This document shows positions 1 through 13,800 of a stretch of DNA of 64,000 nt, piece after piece. The notes beneath the pieces are model-generated. The model was not told the origin of the DNA. It was given only the letters and a program-made list of their open reading frames with translations, and searched no databases. The stretch is from Tubulanus polymorphus (lineage: Eukaryota; Nemertea; Palaeonemertea; Tubulaniformes; Tubulanidae): positions 2,175,001 through 2,239,000 of the forward strand of contig NC_134025.1 in the NCBI RefSeq assembly GCF_964204645.1, written 5' to 3'. Position numbers and translations under genes: made by a program. How positions within the stretch are numbered: the stretch's first letter is position 1; every line of letters begins with the position of its first letter.

Positions 1-3000
1 TACACCGGGAGCCACACCAGGTGCAACACCAGGTGCCACACCGGGAGCTACACCGGGAGCTACACCAGGCGCTACACCGGGAGCCACACCAGGAGCTACA
101 CCGGGAGCCACACCAGGAGCTACACCGGGAGCCACACCGGGTGCCACACCGGGAGCCACACCAGGAGCTACTCCGGGAGCCACACCAGGTGCCACACCAG
201 GTGCCACACCAGGAGCTACACCAGGAGCCACACCAGGAGCTACACCGGGAGCTACACCAGGAGCCACACCAGGTGCTACACCGGGAGCCACACCAGGAGC
301 TACACCGGGAGCTACTCCGGGAGCCACACCAGGTGCCACACCAGGTGCCACACCAGGAGCTACACCAGGCGCTACACCAGGAGCCACACCGGGAGCTACA
401 CCAGGTGCCACACCAGGTGCCACACCAGGAGCTACACCGGGAGCTACACCAGGAGCTACACCGGGAGCAACACCTGGTGCCACACCGGGTGCCACACCAG
501 GTGCTACACCAGGCGCTACACCAGGAGCCACACCAGGAGCTACACCAGGAGCCACACCGGGAGCTACACCAGGAGCTACACCGGGAGCCACACCAGGAGC
601 TACACCAGGAGCCACACCAGGAGCTACACCAGGTGCAACACCAGGAGCTACACCAGGAGCCACACCAGGAGCTACACCAGGTGCCACACCGGGTGCCACA
701 CCAGGTGCCACACCAGGTGCCACACCAGGAGCTACACCGGGAGCCACACCAGGAGCCACACCAGGTGCAACACCGGGTGCCACACCAGGAGCCACACCAG
801 GAGCCACACCAGGTGCCACACCAGGAGCTACACCAGGAGCTACTCCGGGTGCCACACCAGGAGCTACTCCGGGTGCCACACCAGGAGCAACACCGGGAGC
901 AACACCAGGTGCCACACCAGGAGCTACTCCGGGAGCCACACCAGGTGCCACACCAGGTGCCACACCAGGAGCTACACCAGGCGCTACACCAGGAGCCACA
1001 CCAGGTGCTACACCGGGAGCTACACCAGGTGCCACACCAGGAGCTACACCGGGAGCTACACCAGGAGCCACACCAGGTGCCACACCAGGAGCTACTCCGG
1101 GAGCCACGCCAGGAGCTACACCGGGAGCCACACCAGGTGCAACACCAGGTGCCACACCGGGAGCAACACCAGGAGCCACACCGGGAGCTACACCAGGAGC
1201 CACACCAGGTGCTACACCAGGTGCCACACCAGGAGCTACACCAGGCGCTACACCAGGAGCCACACCAGGTGCTACACCGGGAGCTACACCAGGCGCTACA
1301 CCAGGTGCAACACCAGGAGCCACACCAGGTGCTACACCGGGAGCTACACCAGGCGCTACACCAGGTGCAACACCAGGAGCCACACCAGGTGCTACACCGG
1401 GAGCTACACCAGGCGCTACACCAGGTGCAACACCAGGTGCCACACCAGGTGCTACACCGGGAGCTACACCAGGTGCTACACCGGGAGCCACACCGGGTGC
1501 CACACCGGGAGCCACACCAGGTGCCACACCAGGAGCTACTCCGGGAGCCACACCAGGTGCCACACCAGGTGCCACACCAAAAGCTACACCAGGCGCTACA
1601 CCGGGAGCCACACCAGGAGCCACACCAGGAGCAACACCAGGAGCCACACCAGGAGCTACACCAGGAGCCACACCAGGAGCCACACCGGGAGCTACACCAG
1701 GCGCCACACCGGGAGCCACACCAGGAGCTACACCGGGAGCCACACCAGGAGCTACACCGGGAGCCACACCGGGTGCCACACCGGGAGCCACACCAGGTGC
1801 CACACCAGGAGCTACACCAGGAGCCACACCAGGAGCTACACCGGGAGCTACACCTGGAGCGACTCCGGGGGCCACACCAGGAGCTACACCCGGAGCTACA
1901 CCAGGAGCTACTCCGGGAGCTACACCAGGAGCTACTCCGGGAGCCACACCGGGAGCTACACCAGGAGCTACTCCGGGAGCCACACCAGGAGTAGGTCCAT
2001 CAACGACACCAGGAGCTACACCAGGAGCTACACCAGGTGCCACACCAGGAGCTACACCGGGAGCCACACCAGGAGCTACACCGGGAGCCACACCAGGAGC
2101 TACACCAGGAGCTACTCCGGGAGCCACACCAGGAGCTACACCGGGAGCCACACCAGGTGCAACACCAGGTGCCACACCGGGAGCTACACCGGGAGCTACA
2201 CCAGGCGCTACACCGGGAGCCACACCAGGTGCCACACCAGGAGCTACACCAGGAGCCACACCAGGAGCTACTCCGGGAGCCACACCAGGTGCCACACCAG
2301 GTGCCACACCAAAAGCTACACCAGGCGCTACACCAGGAGCCACACCAGGAGCTACACCGGGAGCTACACCGGGTGCAACACCAGGAGCCACACCAGGTGC
2401 CACACCAGGAGCTACACCAGGTGCTACACCCGGAGCTACACCAGGAGCCACACCGGGAGCTACACCAGGTGCCACACCAGGAGCTACACCGGGAGCCACA
2501 CCAGGAGCTACACCGGGAGCAACACCTGGTGCCACACCGGGAGCAACACCAGGAGCCACACCAGGAGCAACACCAGGAGCCACACCAGGAGCTACACCAG
2601 GAGCCACACCAGGAGCCACACCGGGAGCTACACCAGGCGCCACACCGGGAGCCACACCAGGAGCTACACCCGGCGCTACTCCGGGAGCTACACCTGGAGC
2701 GACTCCGGGGGCCACACCAGGAGCTACACCCGGAGCTACACCAGGAGCTACTCCGGGAGCTACACCAGGAGCTACACCGGGTGCGACACCAGGAGCTACT
2801 CCGGGAGCCACACCAGGAGCTACACCGGGAGCCACACCAGGAGCTACTCCGGGAGCCACACCAGGTGCTACACCGGGTGCCACACCGGGAGCTACACCAG
2901 GAGTGACTCCGGGAGCCACACCAGGAGCTACTCCGGGAGCCACACCGGGAGCTACACCAGGAGCTACTCCGGGAGCCACACCAGGAGTAGGTCCATCAAC

Positions 3001-4862
3001 GACACCAGGAGCTACACCAGGAGCTACACCAGGAGCCACACCGGGAGCTACACCAGGTGCCACACCAGGTGCCACACCAGGAGCTACACCGGGAGCCACA
3101 CCAGGAGCTACACCGGGAGCAACACCTGGTGCCACACCGGGAGCTACACCGGGAGCCACACCAGGAGCTACTCCGGGAGCCACACCAGGGGCTACACCAG
3201 GAGCCACACCAGGAGCTACACCGGGTGCCACACCGGGAGCTACACCAGGAGTGACTCCGGGAGCCACACCAGGAGCTACTCCGGGAGCCACACCGGGAGC
3301 TACACCAGGAGCTACTCCGGGAGCCACACCAGGAGTAGGTCCATCAACGACACCAGGAGCTACACCAGGAGCTACACCAGGTGCCACACCAGGAGCTACA
3401 CCGGGAGCCACACCAGGAGCTACACCGGGAGCCACACCAGGAGCTACACCAGGAGCTACTCCGGGAGCCACACCAGGAGCTACACCGGGAGCCACACCAG
3501 GTGCAACACCAGGTGCCACACCGGGAGCTACACCGGGAGCTACACCAGGCGCTACACCGGGAGCCACACCAGGAGCTACACCGGGAGCCACACCAGGAGC
3601 TACACCGGGAGCCACACCGGGTGCCACACCGGGAGCCACACCAGGTGCCACACCAGGAGCTACACCAGGAGCCACACCAGGAGCTACTCCGGGAGCCACA
3701 CCAGGTGCCACACCAGGTGCCACACCAAAAGCTACACCAGGCGCTACACCAGGAGCCACACCAGGAGCTACACCGGGAGCTACACCGGGTGCCACACCAG
3801 GAGCCACACCAGGAGCTACACCAGGTGCTACACCAGGAGCTACACCAGGAGCCACACCGGGAGCTACACCAGGTGCCACACCAGGTGCCACACCAGGAGC
3901 TACACCGGGAGCCACACCGGGAGCTACACCGGGAGCAACACCTGGTGCCACACCGGGAGCAACACCAGGAGCCACACCAGGAGCAACACCAGGAGCCACA
4001 CCAGGAGCTACACCAGGAGCCACACCAGGAGCCACACCGGGAGCTACACCAGGCGCCACACCGGGAGCCACACCAGGAGCTACACCAGGAGCTACACCAG
4101 GAGCTACACCCGGCGCTACACCGGGAGCTACACCTGGAGCGACTCCGGGGGCCACACCAGGAGCTACACCCGGAGCTACACCAGGAGCTACTCCGGGAGC
4201 TACACCAGGAGCTACACCGGGTGCGACACCAGGAGCTACTCCGGGAGCCACACCAGGAGCTACACCGGGAGCCACACCAGGAGCTACTCCGGGAGCCACA
4301 CCAGGGGCTACACCAGGAGCCACACCAGGAGCTACACCGGGTGCCACACCGGGAGCTACACCAGGAGTGACTCCGGGAGCCACACCAGGAGCTACTCCGG
4401 GAGCCACACCGGGAGCTACACCAGGAGCTACTCCGGGAGCCACACCAGGAGTAGGTCCATCAACGACACCAGGAGCTACACCAGGAGCTACACCAGGAGC
4501 CACACCGGGAGCTACACCAGGTGCCACACCAGGTGCCACACCAGGAGCTACACCGGGAGCCACACCAGGAGCTACACCGGGAGCAACACCTGGTGCCACA
4601 CCGGGAGCAACACCAGGAGCCACACCAGGAGCTACACCGGGTGCCACACCGGGAGCTACACCAGGAGTGACTCCGGGAGCCACACCAGGAGCTACTCCGG
4701 GAGCCACACCGGGAGCTACACCAGGAGCTACTCCGGGAGCCACACCAGGAGTAGGTCCATCAACGACACCAGGAGCTACACCAGGAGCCACGCCAGGTGC
4801 TACACCAGGAGCCACACCGGGTGCCACACCAGGAGCCACACCGGGAGCTACACCAGGAGCTA
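1..4862 (+). repeat. Coding minisatellite: about 400 ATPG units (12 bp) in one exon
   Basis: A 12-bp unit of type gcw-aca-ccr-gga encodes Ala-Thr-Pro-Gly and runs from the window edge to about 4862. The exon then ends with PVSTTPP and a gtaaat donor after 4886. Frame 2 is open throughout. Rare variants are KATPG (cca-aaa), GVTPG and an eight-residue module GVGPSTTP, with gtaggt at 1991, 2987, 3335, 4451 and 4751. All of these spacings are multiples of 12. Every unit has a Thr next to Pro, so dense mucin-type O-glycosylation is expected (inference). The true length is unknown because the array continues left of the window. Confidence 0.92.
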
Positions 4863-7800
4863 CACCTGTTTCCACAACACCACCCGGTAAATGTTATTTC
4901 TCTTTCATTGCTTTTAGAAATAATTGGTCGAAATTGAAGATAGCGTTTTTACTATTGATTTTACCCCTCTATCATTAGTATGGAAATATTGCCAGTCAAT
5001 ATTCTTTAACGTTGATCTCATTTTATTCACTGATTTTTAAGTCTCATTTATCTCATTTTTTCAGAAACCTGTCCGTATGTACAATATCTAACGGCGCGTA
5101 ACAGATTAATGTGGGACATCACGTGGTCCAGTAATAATCTCTCTCCTAATAAACAATTCAATTTCCTGTTTGGCACGATAGCATTGCAATTGTTCTCGTT
5201 TACGAATGACGATTGGAGTAAAAATTATAACCAGAATCGTTCGTACATCCAGTTTGAAGCAGTTAAAGCCAAAGATCCAAATAAGGTTTCAATTATAGCC
5301 GCGATGGTTACGGTAATAAACACCCGTGGTCTCTTGATTCAGACATCTCAAAATGGCGCGGATTGGGAAAATGATTTTGGCGTTGTAAGTTTTTCAAACA
5401 TGTTTTCAATCTTTTGAATCGTCGAAAAAATTTACATTCTTTTTTACTTAAATATAACTATATTTCTCTAGGCTATTTCGGCACCATTTACTGCACAATG
5501 GGCAATTATTGGAGTGTCTTACGGAGCAGCCGGTGTTCCGGGTTCGTTTGCGAGGATCGTAGTGCATAGTAAAATCAAATATCCCGTTCCGTATTTGACA
5601 AACGTCTTGGTAATAGCTTGTCTCGAGCCAACTCCATTCACAACGCTTCCACCGGAGACTACGACTGAGGTATTTTCCATCATACTTTAAGTGTTCATGA
5701 TAAAATGCGCCAATCAAAAAATATGCACTATGCTTAATGAAATGATATTGATTGAAGGATACTTGCAAAGACGGTCAGATTAAGTGTACGGAAGGAAACT
5801 GCGCCACGCTATGTAACGATCACTATGAATGTCAAGATAGAAGTGATGAGAACGATTGTCCATCGAGTAAGGATATTATGATATTGTTCACGAGACCTAC
5901 AAATAATTAATCGCAAGGATTTTTATTCTAGAACAATCATATATATGCTTTCATTTTTAGCAATTCCACCGTGCACAGAATTCACGTGTAATAGCACCGG
6001 TGAATGCATTCCTAACAGTAAAGTCTGTGAAGGTACTTGCGACTGCGGTTCTACTTGTGAAGATGAAGTTGAATGCAGTATGTATCATCAATTTGCTTTC
6101 TCCAAGAAAATATTCGAGCAAGTCTCGAAGTAAAATAATTTCCAAGTCACATTGAGCATTTATCGATTGATAAATAACATAGCCTTATTTCAAATGTTCT
6201 TTAGAAACAACTTGTCCATCGCCAACTGATGGACAGATTGACTGCACAATGGGTCATATAATGGTCAAATGTGTTCCACAAAACATGCTTTGTGACGGTA
6301 CACCATACTGCAAAAACGGTGAAGATGAGAAAAATTGTGAGTATAGCCATTGGGAAATGCACTAAAAATAGAATACATCGTGTAAGCACCTCATTACTCG
6401 TCATTAAGAAACAACTTCTACAAAATGTTACAGGTCCATCAACGACAGGAGCTACACCAGGAGCCACACCAGGAGTAGGTCCATCAACGACACCAGGAGC
6501 TACACCAGGAGCTACACCAGGAGCCACAACGGGAGCCACACCAGGAGCTACACCAGGAGCCACACCAGGAGCTACACCGGGAGCTACACCAGGAGCTACA
6601 CCTGGAGCCACACCAGGAGCAACACCGGGAGCTACACCAGGAGCTACACCAGGAGCCACACCAGGTGCCACACCAGGAGCCACACCCGCAGTTACTCCAG
6701 CAGCTACCCCAGGAGTTACTACGCCGATTCCTACGCCAAGAACTACACCGAGTAAATATACGAGTTAAGACTTATTTGATAAATGATGAAGGATAATGGG
6801 TCTGGCGGTATTAACTGAGAACATTTTACTTTTGAACACAAAAATCGATTTGTTCCGGGATTTGCAATAACCTATTAAGATGAAACTGGAAATTCCCTTT
6901 ACCATCCAACAGTGAACTTGGATTTTTAAAGATTTTCCCGGTGATGCCATTATCAAGAAACAAGGTCAAGCATCGATTAGTAGAATGGGGAAAACATATT
7001 GAAATTTTGTACATTTTCTCCCATTTCTTCATAACGGCTTAGAGCTGATGGACGAAACTTTCCATATCAATTCCAACACCTATTTCCCTCCTTATAACAA
7101 AATATCAGCTGTGTATATCCAGTGGTTACAATTTGACCACCCAGAGTTAACAGATAGTTACTCTCAGAACAATTCTATAAGGATCAACGCAGTTGATCCT
7201 AAAAAAACGAAACCCGATAATATAAACATTGACCAAGAAAAATATCTCTCTAGCTGGAACGACTGAAGGTATCGCTACTACTACATTATGCCCTGCGAAT
7301 CAATACGTTTGCAAGGATGGATCATGCATCGATCCAAACAAGGTACGTTTCATCTTAGATTAGAATACACTAGCATTTCCGTACCTTCTTACCATCAATC
7401 CTGTGATTGATTTATACATAGGAGTTTTTCTGAATGGTAGTAATCAAATGATGTGTGTTTTGAATAGTTATTAACTGATATTGAGAGAGAATATTGGAAT
7501 TATCAAAAGAATTTTTAAGATTGCTCTTCAATTGGTTTTTATTGATATCTTCGCCCGGAATAAATTATCCTTTTATGTTCTAACGTTAAGATATGCAGTG
7601 GAACATGTGAGTGCCAGGGGTCATGTGACGATGAAGATCGATGCCAAACTACTAGTAGTAAGTACGGTATAGTCTATTTAGATAGTTGTTTAGTATTCAG
7701 GAACAATCTTTGAAAATTATGCGTCTTCTAGAAATATGTGAGGATACCGAAGAGTTCGATTCTTGTACTAATCCTCAACCACGAACGTGTGCTGATCTAA

Positions 7801-10800
7801 GGAAGCAGAAAGCTGGAATTAACATTACAAGGTTCGTAAAAGTCATTTATAGCATCTTGAAGATTCATCGAAAATCCACATTTTTCGAGGGCTGAGAATA
7901 GATGGTCGGCAAACGTTTTCCTTGCAATCCTCACTCGACCGACCGGTTCTTGGGGAATATTGGAATACTATCCGTTTACAATACATTCCCGCTGACTAAA
8001 CTAATGGTTCATCAGATTCTTCATTTTTTGATTTTTATTTATTTCTAGTTGTACACCAGGCTGTGTTTGTCGAAGTGGAACTTATAGAGATAGTAATGGT
8101 AAATGTGTTCCTTCTTGTCCATGTGAGTTTGGCGGTGTAGAATACCAACCCAATGACGAGTTGCCTACTAATGATGGTTGTGTTAAGTGGTGCGTGGATA
8201 TATGCTTGGCACATTTATGTGTTAAACGAAACGCGGACGTATCTTTAATTCCATTTCTATATTTTCTTGTTTGTACAGTTTGTGTGTAGATGGTCAACCT
8301 TCGTGTACAGAGGCATGTGAAGAATGGGGTGAATGGTCGACATGCTCAAAAAGTTGTCAAGGTGGAATTCGCAAAAGGACAAGAACGTGTCAAAATGATC
8401 TTGGACTGAAATCTGGACAACTATGCAATAAGCCAACCGAGGATGAACGACCATGCAATGGTGATCCATGTCCAGGTATGTATACTACATTGAGGCCTGG
8501 ATTCGTAGCAAAGAAAAACATACTATTAAGTAACACTCAATATCTATTTCAGTCGACTGTCAACTCACTCCATGGAGTCGATGGACACAATGTTCAGAAA
8601 CGTGTGGAGACGAGCAAAGCACAAGATATAGAAACATGACACAGAGAAGTGAGCATGGCGGAAAGGATTGTGATGATACATTAGAAGAAGAAAAATCATG
8701 CGGTCTACCTCCATGTAACGAAAGTAAGACAACCTTAGCTTTAAACCATTTTCATTCCAGCCTCTAATGTACAGTAAACCGTAACTCGTACGAGTTGCAT
8801 AATAGAATGTATTATTACTAATGCGGAACAGGTTTTAAGTTGAAATTTTTCGTTTGAATCTTCAGCTTGTCCACCTGGCCAGGTTCTTACTAACTGTTCG
8901 AATGAATGTCCAATAACATGTGAGCAGAAATCCAAAGAAAATTGCATACAAAGTGAAGCGTGTACACCTGGCTGTAAATGTCCAGCAGGGGAACTACTAC
9001 AAGATGGAAATTGTATTGATGAAAACGAATGTCCGTGTCCATTTGATATGAGCCAATTTTCGACAAGGCAACAGAGAATAACAACTCTACTTTCAACACT
9101 GAGTCCATCAGGACCAGGAGGAGCTACCCCATCTGGACCAGGAGGAGCTACACCATCAGGACCAGGAGGAGCTACACCATCAGGACCAGGAGGTGCTACA
9201 CCATCAGGACCAGGAGGAGCTACCCCATCTGGACCAGGAGGAGCTACACCATCAGGACCAGGAGGTGCTACACCATCAGGACCAGGAGGAGCTACACCAT
9301 CAGGACCGGGAGGAGCTACACCATCAGGACCGGGAGGAGCTACACCATCAGGACCGGGAGGAGCTACACCATCAGGACCAGGAGGAGCTACACCATCAGG
9401 ACCTGGAGGAGCTACACCATCAGGACCAGGAGGAGCTACACCATCAGGACCAGGAGGAGCTACACCATCAGGACCAGGAGGTGCTACACCATCAGGACCA
9501 GGAGGAGCTACACCATCAGGACCTGGAGGTGCTACACCATCAGGACCAGGAGGTGCTACACCATCAGGACCAGGAGGAGCTACCCCATCTGGACCAGGAG
9601 GAGCTACACCATCAGGACCAGGAGGTGCTACACCATCAGGACCTGGAGGAGCTACACCATCAGGACCAGGAGGAGCTACACCATCAGGACCGGGAGGAGC
9701 TACACCATCAGGACCGGGAGGTGCTACACCATCAGGACCGGGAGGTGCTACACCATCAGGACCAGGAGGTGCTACACCATCAGGACCTGGAGGTGCTACA
9801 CCATCTGGACCAGGAGGAGCTACACCATCAGGACCAGGAGGAGCTACACCATCAGGACCAGGAGGAGCTACACCATCAGGACCAGGAGGTGCTACACCAT
9901 CAGGACCGGGAGGAGCTACACCATCAGGACCGGGAGGTGCTACACCATCAGGACCGGGAGGAGCTACACCATCAGGACCGGGAGGAGCTACACCATCAGG
10001 ACCAGGAGGTGCTACACCATCAGGACCAGGAGGAGCTACACCATCAGGACCGGGAGGTGCTACACCATCAGGACCTGGAGGAGCTACACCATCAGGACCA
10101 GGAGGAGCTACACCATCAGGACCAGGAGGTGCTACACCATCTGGTCCAGGAGGTGCTACACCATCAGGACCAGGAGGAGCTACACCATCAGGACCTGGAG
10201 GTGCTACACCATCTGGACCAGGAGGAGCTACACCATCAGGACCAGGAGGAGCTACACCATCAGGACCAGGAGGAGCTACACCATCAGGACCAGGAGGTGC
10301 TACACCATCAGGACCAGGAGGAGCTACACCATCAGGACCAGGTGGAGCTACACCATCAGGACCAGGAGGAGCTACACCATCAGGACCAGGAGGAGCTACA
10401 CCATCAGGACCAGGAGGAGCTACACCATCAGGACCTGGAGGTGCTACACCATCTGGACCAGGAGGAGCTACACCATCAGGACCAGGAGGTGCTACACCAT
10501 CTGGACCAGGAGGAGCTACACCATCAGGACCAGGCGGAGCTACACCATCAGGACCAGGCGGAGCTACACCATCAGGACCAGGAGGAGCTACACCATCAGG
10601 ACCAGGAGGAGCTACACCATCAGGACCAGGAGGAGCTACACCATCAGGACCAGGAGGAGCTACACCATCAGGACCAGGAGGAGCTACACCATCAGGACCA
10701 GGAGGAGCTACACCATCAGGACCAGGAGGAGCTACACCATCAGGACCAGGCGGAGCTACACCATCAGGACCAGGAGGTGCTACACCATCTGGACCAGGAG

Positions 10801-13800
10801 GAGCTACACCATCAGGACCTGGAGGAGCTACACCATCTGGACCAGGAGGTGCTACACCATCAGGACCAGGCGGAGCTACACCATCAGGACCAGGCGGGGC
10901 TACACCATCAGGTCCAGGAGGTGCTACACCATCAGGACCAGGCGGAGCTACACCATCAGGACCTGGAGGTGCTACACCATCAGGACCAGGAGGTGCTACA
11001 CCATCTGGTCCGGGAGGTGCTACACCATCTGGACCAGGAGGAGCTACACCATCAGGACCAGGAGGTGCTACACCATCTGGACCAGGAGGAGCTACACCAT
11101 CAGGTCCAGGAGGTGCTACACCATCAGGACCAGGTGGAGCTACACCATCAGGACCAGGAGGTGCTACACCATCAGGTCCAGGAGGTGCTACACCATCAGG
11201 ACCGGGAGGTGCTACACCATCAGGTCCGGGAGGAGCTACACCGTCAGGACCAGGAGGTGCTACACCATCAGGACCAGGCGGAGCTACACCATCAGGACCA
11301 GGAGGACCTACACCATCTGGACCAGGAGGTGCTACACCATCAGGACCAGGAGGAGCTACACCATCAGGCCCAGGAGGAGCTACACCATCAGGACCAGGAG
11401 GTGCTACACCATCAGGACCAGGAGGTGCTACACCATCTGGACCAGGAGGAGCTACACCATCAGGACCAGGAGGTGCTACACCATCAGGACCAGGAGGTGC
11501 TACACCATCAGGACCAGGAGGAGCTACACCATCTGGACCAGGAGGAGCTACACCATCAGGACCAGGAGGACCTACACCATCTGGACCAGGAGGAGCTACA
11601 CCATCAGGACCAGGAGGACCTACACCATCAGGACCGGGAGGAGCTACACCATCAGGACCGGGAGGACCTACACCATCAGGACCAGGAGGACCTACACCAT
11701 CAGGACCGGGAGGAGCTACACCATCAGGACCAGGAGGAGCTACACCATCAGGACCAGGAGGAGCTACACCATCAGGACCAGGAGGAGCTACACCATCAGG
11801 ACCAGGAGGTGCTACACCATCAGGACCAGGAGGAGCTACACCATCAGGACCAGGAGGACCTACACCATCTGGACCAGGAGGTGCTACACCATCAGGACCA
11901 GGAGGTGCTACACCATCAGGACCAGGAGGAGCTACACCATCAGGACCAGGAGGACCTACACCATCTGGACCAGGAGGTCCTACACCATCAGGACCAGGAG
12001 GAGCTACACCATCAGGACCAGGAGGAGCTACACCATCAGGACCAGGAGGACCTACACCATCTGGACCGGGAGGAGCTACACCATCAGGACCAGGAGGAGC
12101 TACACCATCAGGACCAGGAGGAGCTACACCATCAGGACCAGGAGGAGCTACACCATCAGGACCAGGAGGTGCTACACCATCAGGACCTGGAGGAGCTACA
12201 CCATCAGGACCAGGAGGAGCTACACCATCAGGACCTGGAGGAGCTACACCATCAGGACCAGGAGGAGCTACACCATCAGGACCTGGAGGAGCTACACCAT
12301 CAGGACCAGGAGGAGCTACACCATCTGGACCTGGAGGAGCTTCACCATCAGGACCAGGAGGACCTACACCATCTGGGCCAGGAGGTGCTACACCATCAGG
12401 ACCAGGAGGAGCTACACCATCAGGACCTGGAGGAGCTACACCATCAGGACCTGGAGGAGCTACACCATCAGGACCAGGAGGTGCTACACCATCAGGACCT
12501 GGAGGAGCTACACCATCAGGACCAGGAGGTGCTACACCATCTGGACCAGGAGGAGCTACGCCATCTGGTCCAGGAGGTGCTACGCCATCAGGACCAGGAG
12601 GTGCTACGCCATCAGGACCAGGAGGAGCTACACCATCAGGACCAGGAGGAGCTACGCCATCAGGACCAGGAGGAGCTACACCATCAGGACCAGGAGGAGC
12701 TACACCATCAGGACCAGGAGGAGCTACGCCATCAGGACCTGGAGGAGCTACGCCATCAGGACCAGGAGGAGCTACGCCATCTGGTCCAGGAGGAGCTACG
12801 CCATCAGGACCTGGAGGAGCTACGCCATCAGGACCAGGAGGAGCTACGCCATCAGGACCAGGAGGTGCTACGCCATCAGGACCAGGAGGTGCTACGCCAT
12901 CAGGACCAGGAGGAGCTACACCATCAGGACCAGGAGGAGCTACACCATCAGGACCTGGAGGAGCTACACCATCAGGACCAGGAGGAGCTACACCATCAGG
13001 ACCTGGAGGAGCTACACCATCAGGACCAGGAGGAGCTACACCATCAGGACCTGGAGGAGCTACACCATCAGGACCTGGAGGAGCTACACCATCAGGACCA
13101 GGAGGAGCTACACCATCAGGACCAGGAGGAGCTACACCATCAGGACCAGGAGGAGCTACACCTTCAGGACCAGGAGGAGCTACGCCATCAGGACCAGGAG
13201 GTGCTACGCCATCAGGACCAGGAGGTGCTACGCCATCTGGTCCAGGAGGAGCTACGCCATCTGGTCCAGGAGGTGCTACACCATCAGGACCAGGAGGAGC
13301 TACACCATCAGGACCAGGAGGAGCTACACCATCAGGACCAGGAGGAGCTACACCATCAGGACCAGGAGGAGCTACACCATCAGGACCAGGAGGAGCTACA
13401 CCATCAGGACCGGGAGGAGCTACACCATCAGGACCGGGAGGTGCTACGCCATCAGGACCAGGAGGTGCTACGCCATCAGGACCAGGAGGAGCTACACCAT
13501 CAGGACCAGGAGGAGCTACACCATCAGGACCAGGAGGAGCTACGCCATCAGGACCAGGAGGAGCTACGCCATCAGGACCAGGAGGTGCTACGCCATCAGG
13601 ACCAGGAGGTGCTACACCATCTGGTCCAGGAGGTGCTACACCATCAGGACCAGGCGGAGCTACACCATCAGGACCGGGAGGTGCTACGCCATCAGGACCA
13701 GGAGGTGCTACACCATCAGGACCAGGAGGAGCTACACCATCAGGACCAGGAGGTGCTACGCCATCAGGACCAGGAGGTGCTACGCCATCAGGACCCGGAG

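Noticed and set aside
21-4370. Plus-strand frames rich in PHQELHREP-type repeats
   Set aside because: Shadow frames of the ATPG array; the 12-bp period keeps them open. They contain internal stops at each gtaggt punctuation and do not join downstream exons.
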